Shown in pieces: positions 45,370-59,900 of a DNA stretch of 64,000 nt (within the stretch, counting starts at the first letter, position 1; every line of letters begins with the position of its first letter). Made by a program: the position numbers and the translations under genes. The notes beneath the pieces are model-generated. The model made no database searches. It saw only the letters and a list, made by a program, of their open reading frames with translations, and had not been told where the DNA came from. The stretch lies in contig OY829539.1 of assembly GCA_963691705.1 (NCBI GenBank), positions 56,208,327-56,272,326 on the forward strand. Direction: 5' to 3'. Source of the stretch: Viola odorata. Its lineage: Eukaryota; Streptophyta; Magnoliopsida; Malpighiales; Violaceae.

Positions 45370-48300
45370 ATGGCTGCCAAGCTGGGTTCTTTTAGGTACA
45401 CATTGGCGGAGAAGAGGGAAAGGGAAAAACTTCTTTCCAATAAGGGTTTCCCAGAGCTAAATTACAGCCGCATAACAGAACATGATATGGATTGTGATGA
45501 TGATGGTAGTCATTGGGCCAAAGCTTGCTGCAACTTTCAATGTTTTTGCGATTGGGTTAATGGGTTTTGTAGGAAAGTGCAAGATGTTGCCTCTAAAGGG
45601 TATCAGATGGGAAAGTCTGATCCTAGAAAGATCGTGTTCTCCGCGAAGATGGCTTTGGCTTTGGTGCTTATTTCTCTCCTCATTTTCTTGAAAGAGCCAA
45701 TCAAAGAGCTTGGCCAGCATTATGTTTGGGCTATTCTCACCGTTGTGGTTGTCTTTGAATTCAGTATAGGTACATTACTTTCTTAATTCCCTCTATAGTA
45801 TCCTTATGTGATGATTGATTGGTTTTCTTATGTGGGTGTTTTTTAATTTTAACATGGCTGTGCATATGGGTACAAGGCAAAAGATTTGTTTTTGGGCTGA
45901 TTGTGGTTATTGCGAGAGTAATGTATCTGTTTAACCGTGAGCCTTGTAGAGTATTAATCACAGACAGCGATTCAAAATGTTTCTACAAATGTGTAAACAG
46001 ATGAAGAGAGATTGTATACTGCAAATAATCAAACTATCAGTTGATGATGTGAGTTTCCATTTTTGTCCAGGAAATGAGAAAAAGAGTGTGGATTTACTTG
46101 AATATATTTCCTTCAGAGTAATGTTAAATCGATAGACATATTAAGAACTGCACATATGCATGTCTGATATATGGCTCTATATTGTACATGAAATCAGGAG
46201 TAGGTTCGGCATCTTTTCTGATATTTACTTTAATTCAGCTTTTACATGCATTTATGTGTGTTTATCTTGTCCTTGAAATCAGTGTATGTAATATATGTTT
46301 GAAATCATGCAATGAGATTGGATACTCAGGAAAAATCTTTGCCAAAATTGTATATCTTCAGATGTTGACTTGAATCAGCTATATATCACTTGAAGCTTCA
46401 GAAAAACTTTTATCTTTTCACTCCTTGGAGCTAGGAGGGACTTGAGTTTTGATTTTAAAATGCTAAGGATAGGATTCCCGTGCATGTCTTTACTTTGGGA
46501 ACCCAAATTGTTGGATCATATTTTAGTAATGGCCTTTTGCCAGTTTTAGAAATGCTAGGCCTTTAAAGTGTCAACTAAAGGGACTCTTTGTTCAGATCAA
46601 TCTGTCTTTGCCAAATGTCTCATCTTAGCACCCAGTCCTGTGCTGGGCTATTGATAACTGCTTGTTAATTTTGTGGTTACTATTATCAATAAAGGGAAAA
46701 ACATCATAGCTTAAATTAATACGTATTAATGCATTTACATTCTATTTCTTATGTCTTATGTTCAAACTTTCTTCAGGAGCAACGCTTAGTAAGGGACTTA
46801 ACCGTGGGATTGGGACATTATCAGCTGGAGGACTCGCTCTGGGGATGGCAGAATTGTCCCGTTTGGCTGGGGACTGGGAAGAACTGGTCATAATTTTTAG
46901 CATCTTTTCTGTCGGTACGGTTATTCATTTGTTGTTTTATGCATATACCATGTTATTTCTTTGTATCCATTGTTAGTATGAGTATTGTTCTCCCTGATGT
47001 GTTTCTATTTGCTAGGTTTCTGTGCAACTTATGCAAAACTTTACCCAACAATGAAGCCTTATGAATATGGATTCCGAGTATTCTTGTTGACATACTGCTT
47101 CATAATAGTATCTGGGTATAAGACTGGAGAATTTATCCATACAGCAGTTACGCGTTTCTTGCTCATTGCGCTTGGTGCTGCTGTTGGTTTGGCAGTAAAT
47201 ATATGCATTTATCCCATATGGGCTGGCGAGGATTTGCACAACTTGGTGGCAAAAAATTTCATGAATGTGGCAAACTCTTTGGAAGGTAATTTGTGTTGGT
47301 TTCCAATCTACTATTTTACTCAGAATAAACTTCACTTCAAGCCTTTTTCTTAAAGCTTAATCATCCAAGCTTTTCTGGTCTCCATGAGGTTGTATTTAGG
47401 TTGTGTAAAGGAGTACCTGAATTGTGTTGAATATGAAAGGATCCCCTCAAAGATCCTTACCTATCAAGCTTCTGATGACCCACTTTACAGTGGCTACAGA
47501 TCTGCAGTAGAATCTACAAGTCAAGAGGATGCACTGGTATTTAATTATGTTCGTCTATCGAAAGTGAAATTCTGTACATTGAGGATTTTACCTTTTTACT
47601 TGACTCTTTAATTTCTTTTCTATTTGAAGATGGGTTTTGCTATTTGGGAGCCTCCTCATGGTCCTTACAAATCATTTAGGTACCCATGGAAGAGCTATGT
47701 TGTAGTAAGTGGTGCACTAAGGCACTGTGCATTCACAGTCATGGCACTGCATGGATGTATTCTTGCTGAAATCCAGGTACTCCAACTTTTCTGTTCTCTT
47801 CCTTGATTACTCATTGCTTTTTTTCATTTTGTTCATGGGAGTCATTGCTGTTGGGAGGTAAAACTGTTTAGAGATTTTGCCATTATGCCTTGAGGATGGT
47901 TTAGTGAATTTGATGGCATTGTTGGTGCTGTGCCCTTGGCTAATGGTTTTTCTTGTTATGGAAATAGCTTATTGTACCAAGGTGCACTTTTTTTACTTTT
48001 TTTTCCTTCCATAGTTTTGTGTTCTTTATAGCATTTGCTTTCATCCAAGCCACTGTAATTGGCCCATGGTTGAAGCAAAAACAATCAGTCCAAAGGCATA
48101 ATAGCACCAACAATGCCTGAAATTCACTAAACCATCCTCAAGGCATAAGGGCAAATTTCTAGACAGTTTCTACGTTCCAGAGTTTGTGTTCTTTATAGCG
48201 TTTGCCCAGGGTTATCAAAATTTCACAGCCTTGAACCCAATTGCATCCTATCCCAACCTTACTCTAAACAAGAATAGTCTTGCAAGAGTATTTTATGAAC

Positions 48301-49798
48301 AGGGAAACATGGAATAAGGTGATCTGCTGTTAGAAGTGTTTGTATGCCGAAATACCAAGTTTTCTAAAATTTAGGTCTATTTTTGTGTTTTTATTCTCTT
48401 TTTCCCTTCTATCATATTATCATGTCAATGTGCTTTTTGTGGTCCTTTTGATGAATGACATTGCAAAACAATGATCTAGTAGGTCAAGTAAATATTTTTT
48501 TCGCCCTGGATACTTGATTGATTGATTGATTGAAGTATCTATATTTTTCCCTTTGTTTTTCTTGTTGGATTACCCTGTCCAGTCTGGGACGCCCAAAGAA
48601 TTAATGGGTACACAAATTGTAATTTTAGACTGTCTTATGACAATTCCATAGGTTAACATAGTTGGTGTGCATGTTCAACTGGACAAACTTGTTCAGTTAG
48701 TACTAGCCTGGCAGCTAGATCCCTGCAACTTCCTATGGGAATGTTTAATGTTTAATGTTTAAAGTTCCACCTTACTGTTGGATTTATCTATTTATCCAAA
48801 TGGATCTATGAGTTTTAGAAACTTGCACTGCCCGGAAGGAAGGCGGCACCTTTTGTATAACCTGTTATTGCTGTTAAGTTGGGGCAAAGCAAAAACTGAT
48901 AAATGTAACAACTGAAGTTTTTATGTACTAGTGTATGTGTTTCGGTGGAATGTTCACCTGTTTATTGAGAATCAATTTATTGTCCCTTTGCTTGTGCAAT
49001 GGGACATGATTTCAGTCCATTCCAACTTTACAGCTTGCAAGGCTCATGATTTCTCTTAATTGAACTTTTTTATTCTCCATTAAACTTGCAAATTTGGCTT
49101 TGCAGGCTCCTGCTAAGCGAAGGCAGGTCTTTGGTCATGAGCTGCAAAGAGTAGGTATTGAAGGGGCTAAAGTGTTGCGTGAACTGGGGAAAAGGATAAA
49201 AAATATGGAGAAATTAGATCCAGGAGATATCCTCTATGAAGTAAATGAGGCTGTAGAAGAGTTACAAAGCAAGATTGACCGGAAGTCATACCTTCTTGTC
49301 AATTCAGAGGGCTGGGAGATAGGGAAAAGGGAAAAGGAGATGAGAGTGCCCCAAGAATTCATAAACATTGATGATGACGAACATAAAGTCTTAGTACCGC
49401 AATGCCGAAGTGAAGCTGTGCTTGATCTGAGATCAATGACATTACCGAAGAATTGGGATGATCAATCTGCTAATACACATGAGAACTCCAACTGGGTTCC
49501 AGGTGTTTCCTATGATGATGTGTTCAAAAAACAGAAGCTTTGGTCTGCACGCAAGTCATTTGGTGCTGAGCCACATCTCCACGTAGAAGAATCAACAACG
49601 TATCAAAGTGCTAGTGCATTGTCTTTAGCAACATTTGCGTCACTTTTGATTGAGTTTGTTGCAAGGCTGCAAAATCTTGTAGACGCATTTGAAGACTTGA
49701 GTGAGAAAGCGAATTTCAAAGTACCTATAGAGCTGCCAGCCGCAGAGGTGAATGGATACTGGACCAGATTGCGCAGAAGTCTGATGTTCTGGAAATAA
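45370..49798 (+). CDS. ALMT: Aluminium-activated malate transporter (ALMT, clade with ALMT4/5/6/9)
   Basis: Six exons join in frame to 594 residues: 45370-45769, 46777-46914, 47016-47285, 47400-47536, 47630-47776 and 49106-49798. The N-terminus [17 protein letters not shown] and length are close to Arabidopsis ALMT9. About six hydrophobic segments lie between residues 89 and about 265, starting at [20 protein letters not shown]. They include the family stretch [20 protein letters not shown] and the ALMT block [12 protein letters not shown]. The WEP motif ([14 protein letters not shown]) follows in exon 5. A long cytosolic C-terminus ends [13 protein letters not shown]. Family members are anion channels carrying malate or chloride; the ALMT4/5/6/9 clade acts mainly at the tonoplast, for example in guard cells. 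Every splice site is GT-AG. Intron 5 (1.3 kb) contains a long foldback. Confidence 0.93.
47856..48178 (+). other. Long imperfect foldback inside ALMT intron 5
   Basis: The left arm (47856-47966) and right arm (48063-48178) are inverted complements over about 110 nt with few mismatches. They include a perfect 29-nt block (47883-47911 against about 48118-48146) and a second block GGCATTGTTGGTGCT. The loop is about 96 nt. The right arm lies between two direct repeats of about 25 bp (48012-48038 and 48181-48205). In the ALMT transcript it would form a strong hairpin. It could be a young MIR or siRNA locus, or a local inverted duplication. I did not recognise a known miRNA. Confidence 0.75.
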
Positions 49799-50685
49799 GA
49801 TTCAATCATTGACTCATCAATGGTTTGGAATGATGATTATTCTCGGGGAGCGTTGTCGGGTCTCAGACTCTCAAAAACTCCGTCCGAGTTTTGTCGAGCC
49901 CCCAAATAACTGTAACATGATCTCTTTCCCACTTATAGGTAGGTTTACATAGATAGGGAATAGCTTACAGTTCACTTATATAAGTAGTGCAACTGTAAAT
50001 GTCTAACGTGGGTAAAAATGATGCATCATGAAATCCTTCCTTGGATTTTGGGTTAAGAATTTTGATACCTAACTACATATAGTTGCTAATTTAATTTTGG
50101 CAGGTTTAATATTTTGTGTTGGCTATTCTTTTTCTTTTTCTTTTTTTTCCATTTTTGGATGGAAATGGATTCCATGCTGTTGTCAAAATGGAGAAGCAAA
50201 TCTGAACTTGACTTGCTATATCCTTTTATAATAAACCCTAATTTCTTCCATGTCCATTTTTCCTTGTTTTTATCAGAATGTCCTCATTTTCTACTAAAAC
50301 CAGTTAAATTGATAAGTTTCTTTAATTAAAAAAATCTTTTGAATTTTTATTTACATTTACTCTCTTTTTTTAAAGTAAAATCATATTAGTATATACAAAC
50401 CTAATTTGAAAAAAAAAATTAGCAAAAATAAAATAAATACATTTTCAATAAATAAATAAAGGAATTAAAACAAAGCTACGAATTGCCAAAAACAGACAAA
50501 AGTCAGAAAAAGAAGAAGAAGAGAGATTTGAAATTCCCGTCATACGAGTTATGGGCATTTTCAGTCAAAAAGCTTACACCAATTCAGCCCAATCCTAAAA
50601 ATCCACTTCACTGCTACCCTCCCCTTCCTTTCCTTTCCTCCCATCTCTGTCTCTCTCCCCAACTTCGTTTCAGATCTGCCCAGCT
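49799..50685. other. Intergenic between ALMT and PP2AA
   Basis: Holds the ALMT 3' UTR and the PP2AA promoter and leader; the leader side (about 50600-50685) is CT-rich. Low-complexity AT runs lie at 50400-50470. Confidence 0.6.
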
Positions 50686-53600
50686 ATGGCGATGGTTGAC
50701 GAACCGTTGTATCCGATCGCCGTTCTAATTGACGAGCTCAAGAACGACGACATTCAGCTCCGTCTCAACTCCATCCGGCGACTCTCCACCATCGCTCGCG
50801 CCCTCGGCGAGGAGCGCACGCGCAAGGAGCTCATCCCTTTCTTGAGCGAGAACAATGACGACGACGACGAGGTCCTCCTCGCCATGGCCGAAGAGTTAGG
50901 CGTCTTCATCCCCTACGTCGGCGGCGTAGATCACGCCAACATCCTCCTCCCCCCTCTCGAAACCCTATGCACCGTCGAGGAAACCTGCGTCCGCGACAAG
51001 GCCGTGGAATCATTGTGCAGAATCGGATCACAAATGAAGGAACAAGATTTGCTTGACTTTTTTATACCGCTCGTCAAGGTTTGGATTATTATGACTTTGT
51101 AAATTTGTAACCTTTTTTGTTCGTTGTAACTAATAATTAGTAACTGACTGGATTGGCGCGTGTTATGCTTTAGAGGTTGGCGGTTGGGGAATGGTTTACG
51201 GCGAGGGTTTCCTGTTGTGGATTGTTTCATATTGCATATCCAAGTGCGTCTGAGACATTGAAAACTGAGCTACGGGCAATTTACAGTCAGTTGTGTCAGG
51301 ATGATATGCCTATGGTTCGGAGATCTGCAGCCGTTAACTTGGGGAAGTTTGCTGCCACTGTTGATCCTGCTTACTTGAAGACCGACATTATGTCTATGTT
51401 TGAGGATCTCACACAAGATGGTGCGTATTGTTTGCAAAATTTAATGTTTGTGCTGCCTCAAAACTTAATCAAAGTTGCTATTTTTGGCAATTACTACTAG
51501 TCTGAAAGTGCTGGTAGGTTCTAGTATGAGTTATTCTTGCTTGAATAAAACCAAAGCCTTTGTATTTGGTTTCGGTATGTAAATGTTAAACAAAATGTAT
51601 CTTTATGTCAGACCAAGATTCTGTTCGATTATTGGCTGTCGAGGGTTGTGCTGCGCTTGGAAAGTTGTTGCAACCCCAAGACTGTGTGGCACATGTTCTC
51701 CCAGTCATAGTTAATTTCTCACAGGTATTGAACATGCTAGCTCTATGTAATTTGGTTTTGTGATTATAGGAACACTTCATGTCCAGTAAATTATGTTATT
51801 TGACCTTTTATTTCTTGGATAAACAATTTTTGCACGATCACTTCTTTTTTCGCATTGTTATATTGTATCAATCATATACAGAATGGTGAATGGCATAAGG
51901 ATACTTTCTTTGGCAAATACTCATGATGCAAAATTTATGTGATCAGGATAAATCTTGGCGTGTCCGTTATATGGTTGCAAATCAATTATATGAGCTATGT
52001 GAAGCTGTTGGTCCTGAGCCTACTAGGTAACCACTCGCCTTCAACATTTGAACTGAATTGATGTGATCTGTGTGCTATGTCTATATCTTGCTATTTGATT
52101 AATGATCATGAAGACGATAGCCTTTTCTTCCTTATCACCCAAGCATCTCATGGACTTTGGGAGATAGAGTTTTCACGCTGCAAGACTTAAAAGGCTTCCT
52201 TCCTTCCTTTCTTTCTTTTTTGGAAAAAAATTCTACAGATTAGAGTATCACTTTTACATGTTATTTGTCTTTGATGTGCAATGGATGTTTGCTTCATTTA
52301 ATTTACTGATTTGATGTTAACTTATAGTTCGGACCTGGTTCCTGCGTATGTTCGCTTGCTTCGTGATAACGAAGCTGAAGTGCGTATAGCTGCTGCAGGA
52401 AAAGTGACCAAGTTTTGCCGGATTTTGAACCCCGAACTTTCTATCCAGCATATTCTTCCTTGTGTAAAGGTATTAGATATTCATAAAATGATTTTCTGTG
52501 TTTAAAGCAAGCTTCTTGTTTAATTGTGTAGTAGTTATTGAATTTGGTAAAGCTTGGGTGAAATATATTTGGATACTAGTACTAGTCTAATTAAGGTTGC
52601 CTTCCACAGGAGTTGTCCACAGATTCATCGCAACATGTTCGTTCTGCCCTGGCCTCTGTTATAATGGGAATGGCTCCAGTTTTAGGAAAGGTAAGCACCT
52701 TTTTCTATAATTCCATTTCTAATTCAATACCAGTGGAAGTTTTAGTCAAATAGAATTGCATGCTGCAAGAGATGTGAAGCTTTCCAGAAAATGGGATGCA
52801 GTTATATTATGAGTGTATTTGCTGCAAATCAATTTACTCTAGTTTCTGTACTGGTATCTCTAATATCTGGTATCCTAGAATGCGCAATATGCTTCCTTGT
52901 TGATGGTTTTGTTCTCACCCTAATGGTTTTGTAAACTTAATCATATAGCAGCTTCGACATTCTATTTTTTTGTCTTCCTTTTCCTATTAACTATTGATCC
53001 AGTTAAGATTTCTCTGGAAAAATGTGTGGGTACTGTTGTTTCTTGCAAATAGACAATTGTAAGGGTATTCCGCAAGATCATGACATTTTATTTTGTAGTA
53101 ATTGTTCTGAGATTATGAAATCTAATGCCATTTTTGTCTTTAATTCTTCTAGATTCTCTGGCTGTCATATTCTTTGTTATTACACTGCAGAATCCCCAAT
53201 ATCTTTGTTTCTCCTTATTTTGTGGTTTTGGCATAGTAGTGTTTTTGTTGTCACATGCGTGTTTCATTTAAAGGCACTTGTTCCTTTCTGAAAAATGCTT
53301 CTTTCACACTACTTGACTTAATTTATGTTGATGATTGTAGGATACAACAATAGAGCAATTGCTGCCTATTTTTCTCTCTCTTTTGAAAGATGAATTTCCT
53401 GATGTTCGTCTTAATATTATCAGCAAGCTTGATCAAGTCAACCAGGTTTGTCAAAACTTCAAAATCAATTCTGATTGCACCGTTTCATGAGAGAATTCTT
53501 GATACTATGTTTTTTGTTTTCTTAAAAGTACACTAAAAAGGCTCCTTAGTTTGACAAATTGCAAACTAGAAAGATACCTAGCTCAAACTTTGAAGTCTTT

Positions 53601-56374
53601 GTTGGATGAGATTTTTGTCGGATTATTTTGGGGGAATCCTTAAACAATATTATTGTTATGAATACTACTGACATGTTGTGAGCATGAATTTAGAAAATAC
53701 ACCAGTTCCTGGACTAGGAAAGTAGCGGTGTGCAAGGCAATGTGATTATATCTGATTCTCTTTTTTCTTATGGATGAATTGGAACAATTTCTTCATTATA
53801 AGGACTCGCTGCTGTGAGTTGGTATCTTTTCACAAGAGCTCAATTATTCTGCCAAACATGTTAAATCCTATTATTTTGAACTCAAATGCAGGTAATTGGT
53901 ATTGATTTGCTTTCCCAGTCCCTTCTTCCAGCAATTGTGGAGCTTGCAGAGGATAGGCATTGGAGGGTTCGGCTTGCAATTATAGAATATATACCATTAT
54001 TGGCAAGCCAGTTGGGTGTGGGGTTTTTTGATGATAAACTTGGCGCTCTTTGCATGCAATGGTTAAAGGATAAGGTCTGTAAACACTTGTGCCCCTGCAT
54101 GTTTGATTATCCATATCAAATCTGGAGAGTTTTGTTCTTTTACTTGTATACTGGTAATGCAGATGTCGACTGCTCTAGTTTATGCATGTGGTGCACTGAT
54201 AAAAAAAAAACTTGGGAACTCTTTGTTTTTCTTAAAGAAAGCATTATGAAAAATGTTATACTTTCATATTTTTGATTGCTGTGGGATATTGGGGTGTTTA
54301 ATCTGGTTTCAAGCATTTCTTTTATGTTTTACCCAATTTAGTCGAAGGTTTTATGTTGTGATTGAGTAACAACTTGTGTTTCTGTTCATGCTTGCGAAGT
54401 GTTATCTTGAAATTTTGAGCACTTTGAGCTTTATTGTGATAATTATCTTCTCTGTATTTGTTATTGTCAGGTCTACTCAATTCGTGATGCGGCAGCTAAT
54501 AATGTGAAGCGCCTAGCAGAAGAATTTGGCCCTGATTGGGCAATGCTGCATATAGTTCCACAGGTTTGCATCTCCATGTTGTTTTAGCTTGTTATCTTTT
54601 CCATAGGAAATGAATAATGATATTGCTGTTGGCTTTTGACATGCGACATGGATGTTGGATGATTTTCATAGGAATGTTTAGTATAAGTGGATTCTTTACT
54701 TGTGTTTAATATGCACTCCTTCAGAAATCTGAAATTCTGTGTGGTGATCCTTAAAATTATGTTTTACAAGGTTGATTGATCCCTTAGGAAATGAAATAAT
54801 ATTAGCGATCTCATTATCTTTCTTTCTTCCTCAAGTGTAGGGATTTTAGCAATTGACTTGTTACCAGTGTTGTGCATGAGTGTTTTATTTCATACACTAA
54901 AGATATGGACAAAACTGTACAGTTTCAAATGGCTAATTGGCTTGTCCATCTCTTTAGCACATTGAAAAAGAATTCTAGAACATTCTAGAATGAAGGTAGA
55001 TATCCTTCAAATCCTGTTGAAAATTGAATATTATTTAGCAACCTCACTATTCTTACCATCTAACTCAAGGATAAGGGTATCAGCAGTTGATTGTTACCTG
55101 TGCTGTATTGAACTGGTTTTTTTGTACCTCATATACGTAATATTTATAGATGAACTCCTGCAATTTTAATATCAAATTGGTTTATTCGTCATGGACTACC
55201 TTAGGGTCAGCAAGATAAAGGCAATGACACGTCAGGCTTAGGCTAGGCTATGCTCTTTCATGTGGTTGATAGTTGTATATTCTAGCACGCTCTAGCAGTT
55301 ATATTTAAGGCTTCTAGCATGAGCAGTTATTTTGTTTCCATTTAACACAAGTTATTTGAGTTTTACAACAACCGACAATCTTATTACCTCTCAAAGTATG
55401 GTGGAACAACTATAGTGGTTTTGCTCAAGGAGTCCCTTGATCCTCTCTAACCTGATTAAACAATAGAAGAAAAATTCAAGTAACAGAACTGCAATGAAGA
55501 AGTAGTGGGAGATTAATAGTTTGACAATCTGATAGTGCTTGTCAATACTGGACAATTAAAGTTGTAGTGAGTACCCTTTTGTTGGTATAGATCAGTAAAA
55601 ATTGGCATCATCCAGCATAAATTGATTCTCATGGTGTATATTTCATTTTATGTTATTATTTTCTAGTTGTAATGTATGTTCTGTCGACAGGTTTTGGACA
55701 TGATAAACAGCCCACACTATCTGTATCGAATGACCATTTTGAATGCAATCTCTCTACTTGCACCTGTTATGGGCTCGGAGATTACTTGTTCTAAGCTTCT
55801 TCCTGTAGTGGTCACTGCATCAAAAGACAGGTAATGCTGTTAGATCATGAAATCTTTTTTGTGAACAGTCTCTCCTCTGCTTGGTAGTTGATCTGAGATT
55901 GAATATTTCAGGGTCCCTAACATCAAGTTCAATGTAGCTAAAGTTTTGCAGTCGATGATTCCCATAGTTGAGCAAACTGTAAGTACACTGACAAATTCAT
56001 TTCCAAACATATATTAATGAAGGCATTGTGTTTTTGAACTAAGAAGTATTCAACTGCAAAATGCAAATTAAAGTTTCCTGAATATAATTTGGGATAATAT
56101 AGCCTTTCCTTTACTGCTTAAAACTAGTTGTTTGGATTAAGGATATAGTGCTAGTTTAAGTGCAAAACCTTTTAGGGTAGACTTCCATTTATCCAATTCC
56201 AATTCCAAGGGAAACTGACGAGCAGGCACTAACAATACTTGTTGAACGGTGCAGGTTGTGGAGAAGACGATTCGTCCATGTTTAGTTGATCTGAGTGAGG
56301 ATCCAGATGTTGATGTTAGGTTCTTCTCTACCCAAGCGTTACAGTCGAGCGACCAAGTCATGATGTCTAGCTAA
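50686..56374 (+). CDS. PP2AA: Protein phosphatase 2A 65-kDa scaffold subunit A
   Basis: Twelve exons join in frame to 587 residues, the usual size of plant PP2A A subunits: 50686-51078, 51174-51420, 51612-51724, 51947-52026, 52328-52469, 52610-52690, 53341-53445, 53892-54074, 54471-54563, 55691-55830, 55912-55978 and 56255-56374. The N-terminus [20 protein letters not shown] and C-terminus [19 protein letters not shown] are typical. The protein is made of HEAT repeats (family count 15), for example [37 protein letters not shown] and [13 protein letters not shown] helices (here [20 protein letters not shown]). It scaffolds the catalytic C and variable B subunits. In plants it affects auxin transport, root growth and hormone signalling (RCN1/PP2AA1, PP2AA2, PP2AA3); which paralogue this matches is not resolved. 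All introns are GT-AG and no disruption is visible. Confidence 0.96.
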
Positions 56375-56967
56375 GATTTGATTTTTGTAATTAGACATTG
56401 ATATTATTTCTTGTGCTGTTCAAATTAACATACAGATACGTCATGTGTTGTTAAAGTTGCCAGCTATATATAGTTGAACCATCCTTCTCCTTTACACCTT
56501 GTCTTTTTTTCCCTTTCATTTTATTAGGTACAAGTTACAACTATACAGGATAATATTTACTCCTTTACAAAGTCTCAAATTTGAATCTCCTAATTTGCAA
56601 TTTAGTAGACCTCAGATGCATTAAGTTTATCAAATTTAAACAATGTCTCTTTTCTTGTGAAGACGATAAAAAAGAAGTATTGTGATTTTTTTCCATCACT
56701 TACTGACAGTACCCTTATTTAAGGGATGAATTTGTATTATAAAGACGGGAAAAAAAGCTTATCCTTACAAAAGATGATGGTCAGTATCCAAAGTGACATC
56801 TCTTCTAGTTTCAATCGAACTGCATTACAAACTGAAAACTCGCAAGCAACAAAGTTGGTGGTGATTTCACTGTACTGTGTAAGGTGGTTTATACATGCAT
56901 AATACTGTTTGTATTTAGTATTTACACAGCCGGAACACAACTAGTACTATACCCCAGCTACAACGGT
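56375..56967. other. Intergenic between convergent PP2AA and aspartic protease genes
   Basis: Shared 3' flank of two convergent genes. No ORF supported, no clear terminator element. Confidence 0.6.
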
Positions 56968-59900
56968 TCATCCATTGAAGAACGGCAGGCTGTTAAAGCT
57001 TTTCGCCTTCGCGCAGTCGGAGGCTGCCCATCCAATTTTCTTATTCACATTATCATATACAACCAATTGCCCGCGTAACGATATATCTGTCAGGTAATTT
57101 GCAGAAGAAAATAAACATTACATTGTTGCAAGAATTAATGAAAAGAACATGCACGGGCTCTCTGCTGTTCTAAACATATATATATCACTTTAACATACCT
57201 CCAAGTATAATTGTCGAACCGTCATAAACATTGCTTCCGTCAAGAATACCCAAACATACGTTGCCCTTTTTCTGCATAAAAAAGTAGCATCTCATTATAC
57301 AAAGACAAAAATTGGACCCAGTAAGCAATCTATGTAGGAGATTTATAGTTGACGAAATACTCACACTAATCATCAAATAGCCTTCTGGAGGAATCCTGAA
57401 CTTCGTGAAAATGATCAACCATTTGCTGCCAAATTGAAGGGTTATCGTTTTGAAGAACTGCTTAACATCTGCAACAGATCTGCATGGAAATGGGTGTGAT
57501 TTTAGTGTACATGATGATCAAACCTGATTTCCCACAGTTTGTTCCGTTATACATATAGGGATAGAGGATCTAAGGCTCAAGAAACTCAAAGAAACAACTG
57601 TTTAAAGCAATTGCTCTCAGACAGGGCACAGTTTGAAGGTAAAGTGACGAAATTTCCCTGCCAATGGCACCCACACAAGGCTAAACAGTGGTTTACCATA
57701 CTGATCTCAATTCAAACTTCTTCGAGCCAATGTTTGCCATGTTAAAATACCAGAATATAAGCTTAACGATGGATTAAAAGACCATAGAAGACAAGTCTAT
57801 AACTAGAAAGTTATCCAAGGGCTAACATGTATTAGTATCAGTAAACATGAAGCATTGAAAAAGAACAGAAAGGTGTTGCTGAGAGATACTAAGTTTCACC
57901 TACAATATAAAACATTTGAACTTAGACATGAATTCCCCACTGACAAATGGGAAAAACAAAGACAGACCAACCTTTAAGACTAGTTAATATCTGAACGAAA
58001 GGGAGTGAAGAGTATTTCAGGCAGGGTCAAATCAACCAAATTTGTATTTTCTGCCATACCTGATTGGGAATTTAGCTTGCCAACATAAAGGCAGTGTTGA
58101 ATCTGATGTATCTTGCGTAAGTCCAGCTCCAGAAACTTCTTTAAGCTACATCAATGCAAGATATGTCATTTTTTACAGAAATAATTACATCAAGCTCTGC
58201 ACCACTTGATTGGGACAAAATACTTACAGAAGAAGCCAATTCAGAATATGCTTCTCTTGTGAAGTATGTGTAAGAACTACCACTGTCAAATACTATCTGT
58301 CCTAATCTGCTGTCCTGACCACCTAAACTGAGTGGGCTGCTTCCATAACTCAGTCTCACAGTCTGTGTTTGATAAAAGTCCCTGAAATGTGAAAAAGTAA
58401 GAAAAAAATAGCAAAAAGATTAAATGATTGAATGTAAGGACCAGAAACAGTAGCAGGACTTTTCCTTTTTCATTAGAGATCAAAATTTTCTTTTCTAAAA
58501 AAAAGGAAAAAAGGAAAACACCACAAGAATTGAAATAGAAGGATCCAAGAGCTCTAGGTCACAGTGGGTTCCTTTCTGTTCCAATTGACATTTGGGTTCC
58601 TTTCTATTCCACTTGACATTTCTTCTAATTGTTGTTTCACACACACATCGAAAAGAAAACTTTAATCAAGGATGATGAGATATTTTACTTAACAGACTAT
58701 TTCTACCATGTTGAACCCTTAAAAAAAAGTTAATAACTTCATCTATATCAAGCAAAAGGAAGTAGAAGCATGTAGCATATAAGCAAAGGTAAAAGAGCAT
58801 GGAAATTCTGACGTCTATACTCACGTGGAAGGGCTTCCAAGCATGGGAACCCAAGCCATACCCTTGTCTGGTACAAAATCATCACCCAAGAACATATATC
58901 CACCACCGCCTACATCAGTGGGAAGGCAATGACCTACTAAGTTTTTAATTATTCCTTCGCTAGCCAATTGAGAAGGTAAACTGACTTTTGCACTGCTTAG
59001 TCCAAGGATCCCATCAGTCTTTGATAGAGTGTTCAAAAGCAAGCCTTGTTGATCATAGGCACACCTTGGAGACAACATAAGTATATATCAACATTTTAGC
59101 CAAAATTTAATTGACAAAATAAATGTGAAGAAACTGAGGAAATAGAAAAGCCATGTGCACACCCAAAAATAAATTTTGTCTTGCTCAGTGATCCATTTGA
59201 TTTCATTAGATGAAGCTCATCTCTTGCAAGAACCCCCAGAGATGAGCTATGATCAGCATATTCAATCTCGTAATCGCATTGTTGGCATGTGTCACAGTAC
59301 CCTGGTTTCAGATTCCTCTGAACTTCCATGCATAATGAGTCCTTGGGAAGCACTATACTGCCTTTGCTTAGCTTGTACAATGCATTTGCACCCTACATCA
59401 ACTACATGTATCAGAGTCCATATAGTTTGAACCTCAAACAAATTTGGCAAAGTCTACATGTTGAGCTGGTCACATGACAACAGATCTAGTTCAGAAAGTA
59501 GATGTCAGGGTACAAGCAGCATATTGTATGACAAAAGAAAAGTAGGTAGAACAAGAGTATTCAGCTGAAAGCTTCACAGCCAAGGCACATCAAATTTATT
59601 AAATTATTCTCTGCACTGACAACAAATCATAGCTCATCCTCTCTCCCTCAAATCCTAGAAACAGATAAACATGACAATATGGAAAAATGTATCATTATTT
59701 AAATTTACGATAGCGAAAAGGAAAATGATCATTTAGAGTCCATCATACGTACACAAAAGAAACCAGACAGTGAAAAGAGTTGCACAACATCAGCAAAGAT
59801 ACAATTGGACATTCATTAAACATGATGCAAATTGAGGCATGTGATAATTAATAAGCACATAGTTGGTTGCACGTCCCATTTTAAACCCACTTGCCTAAGC

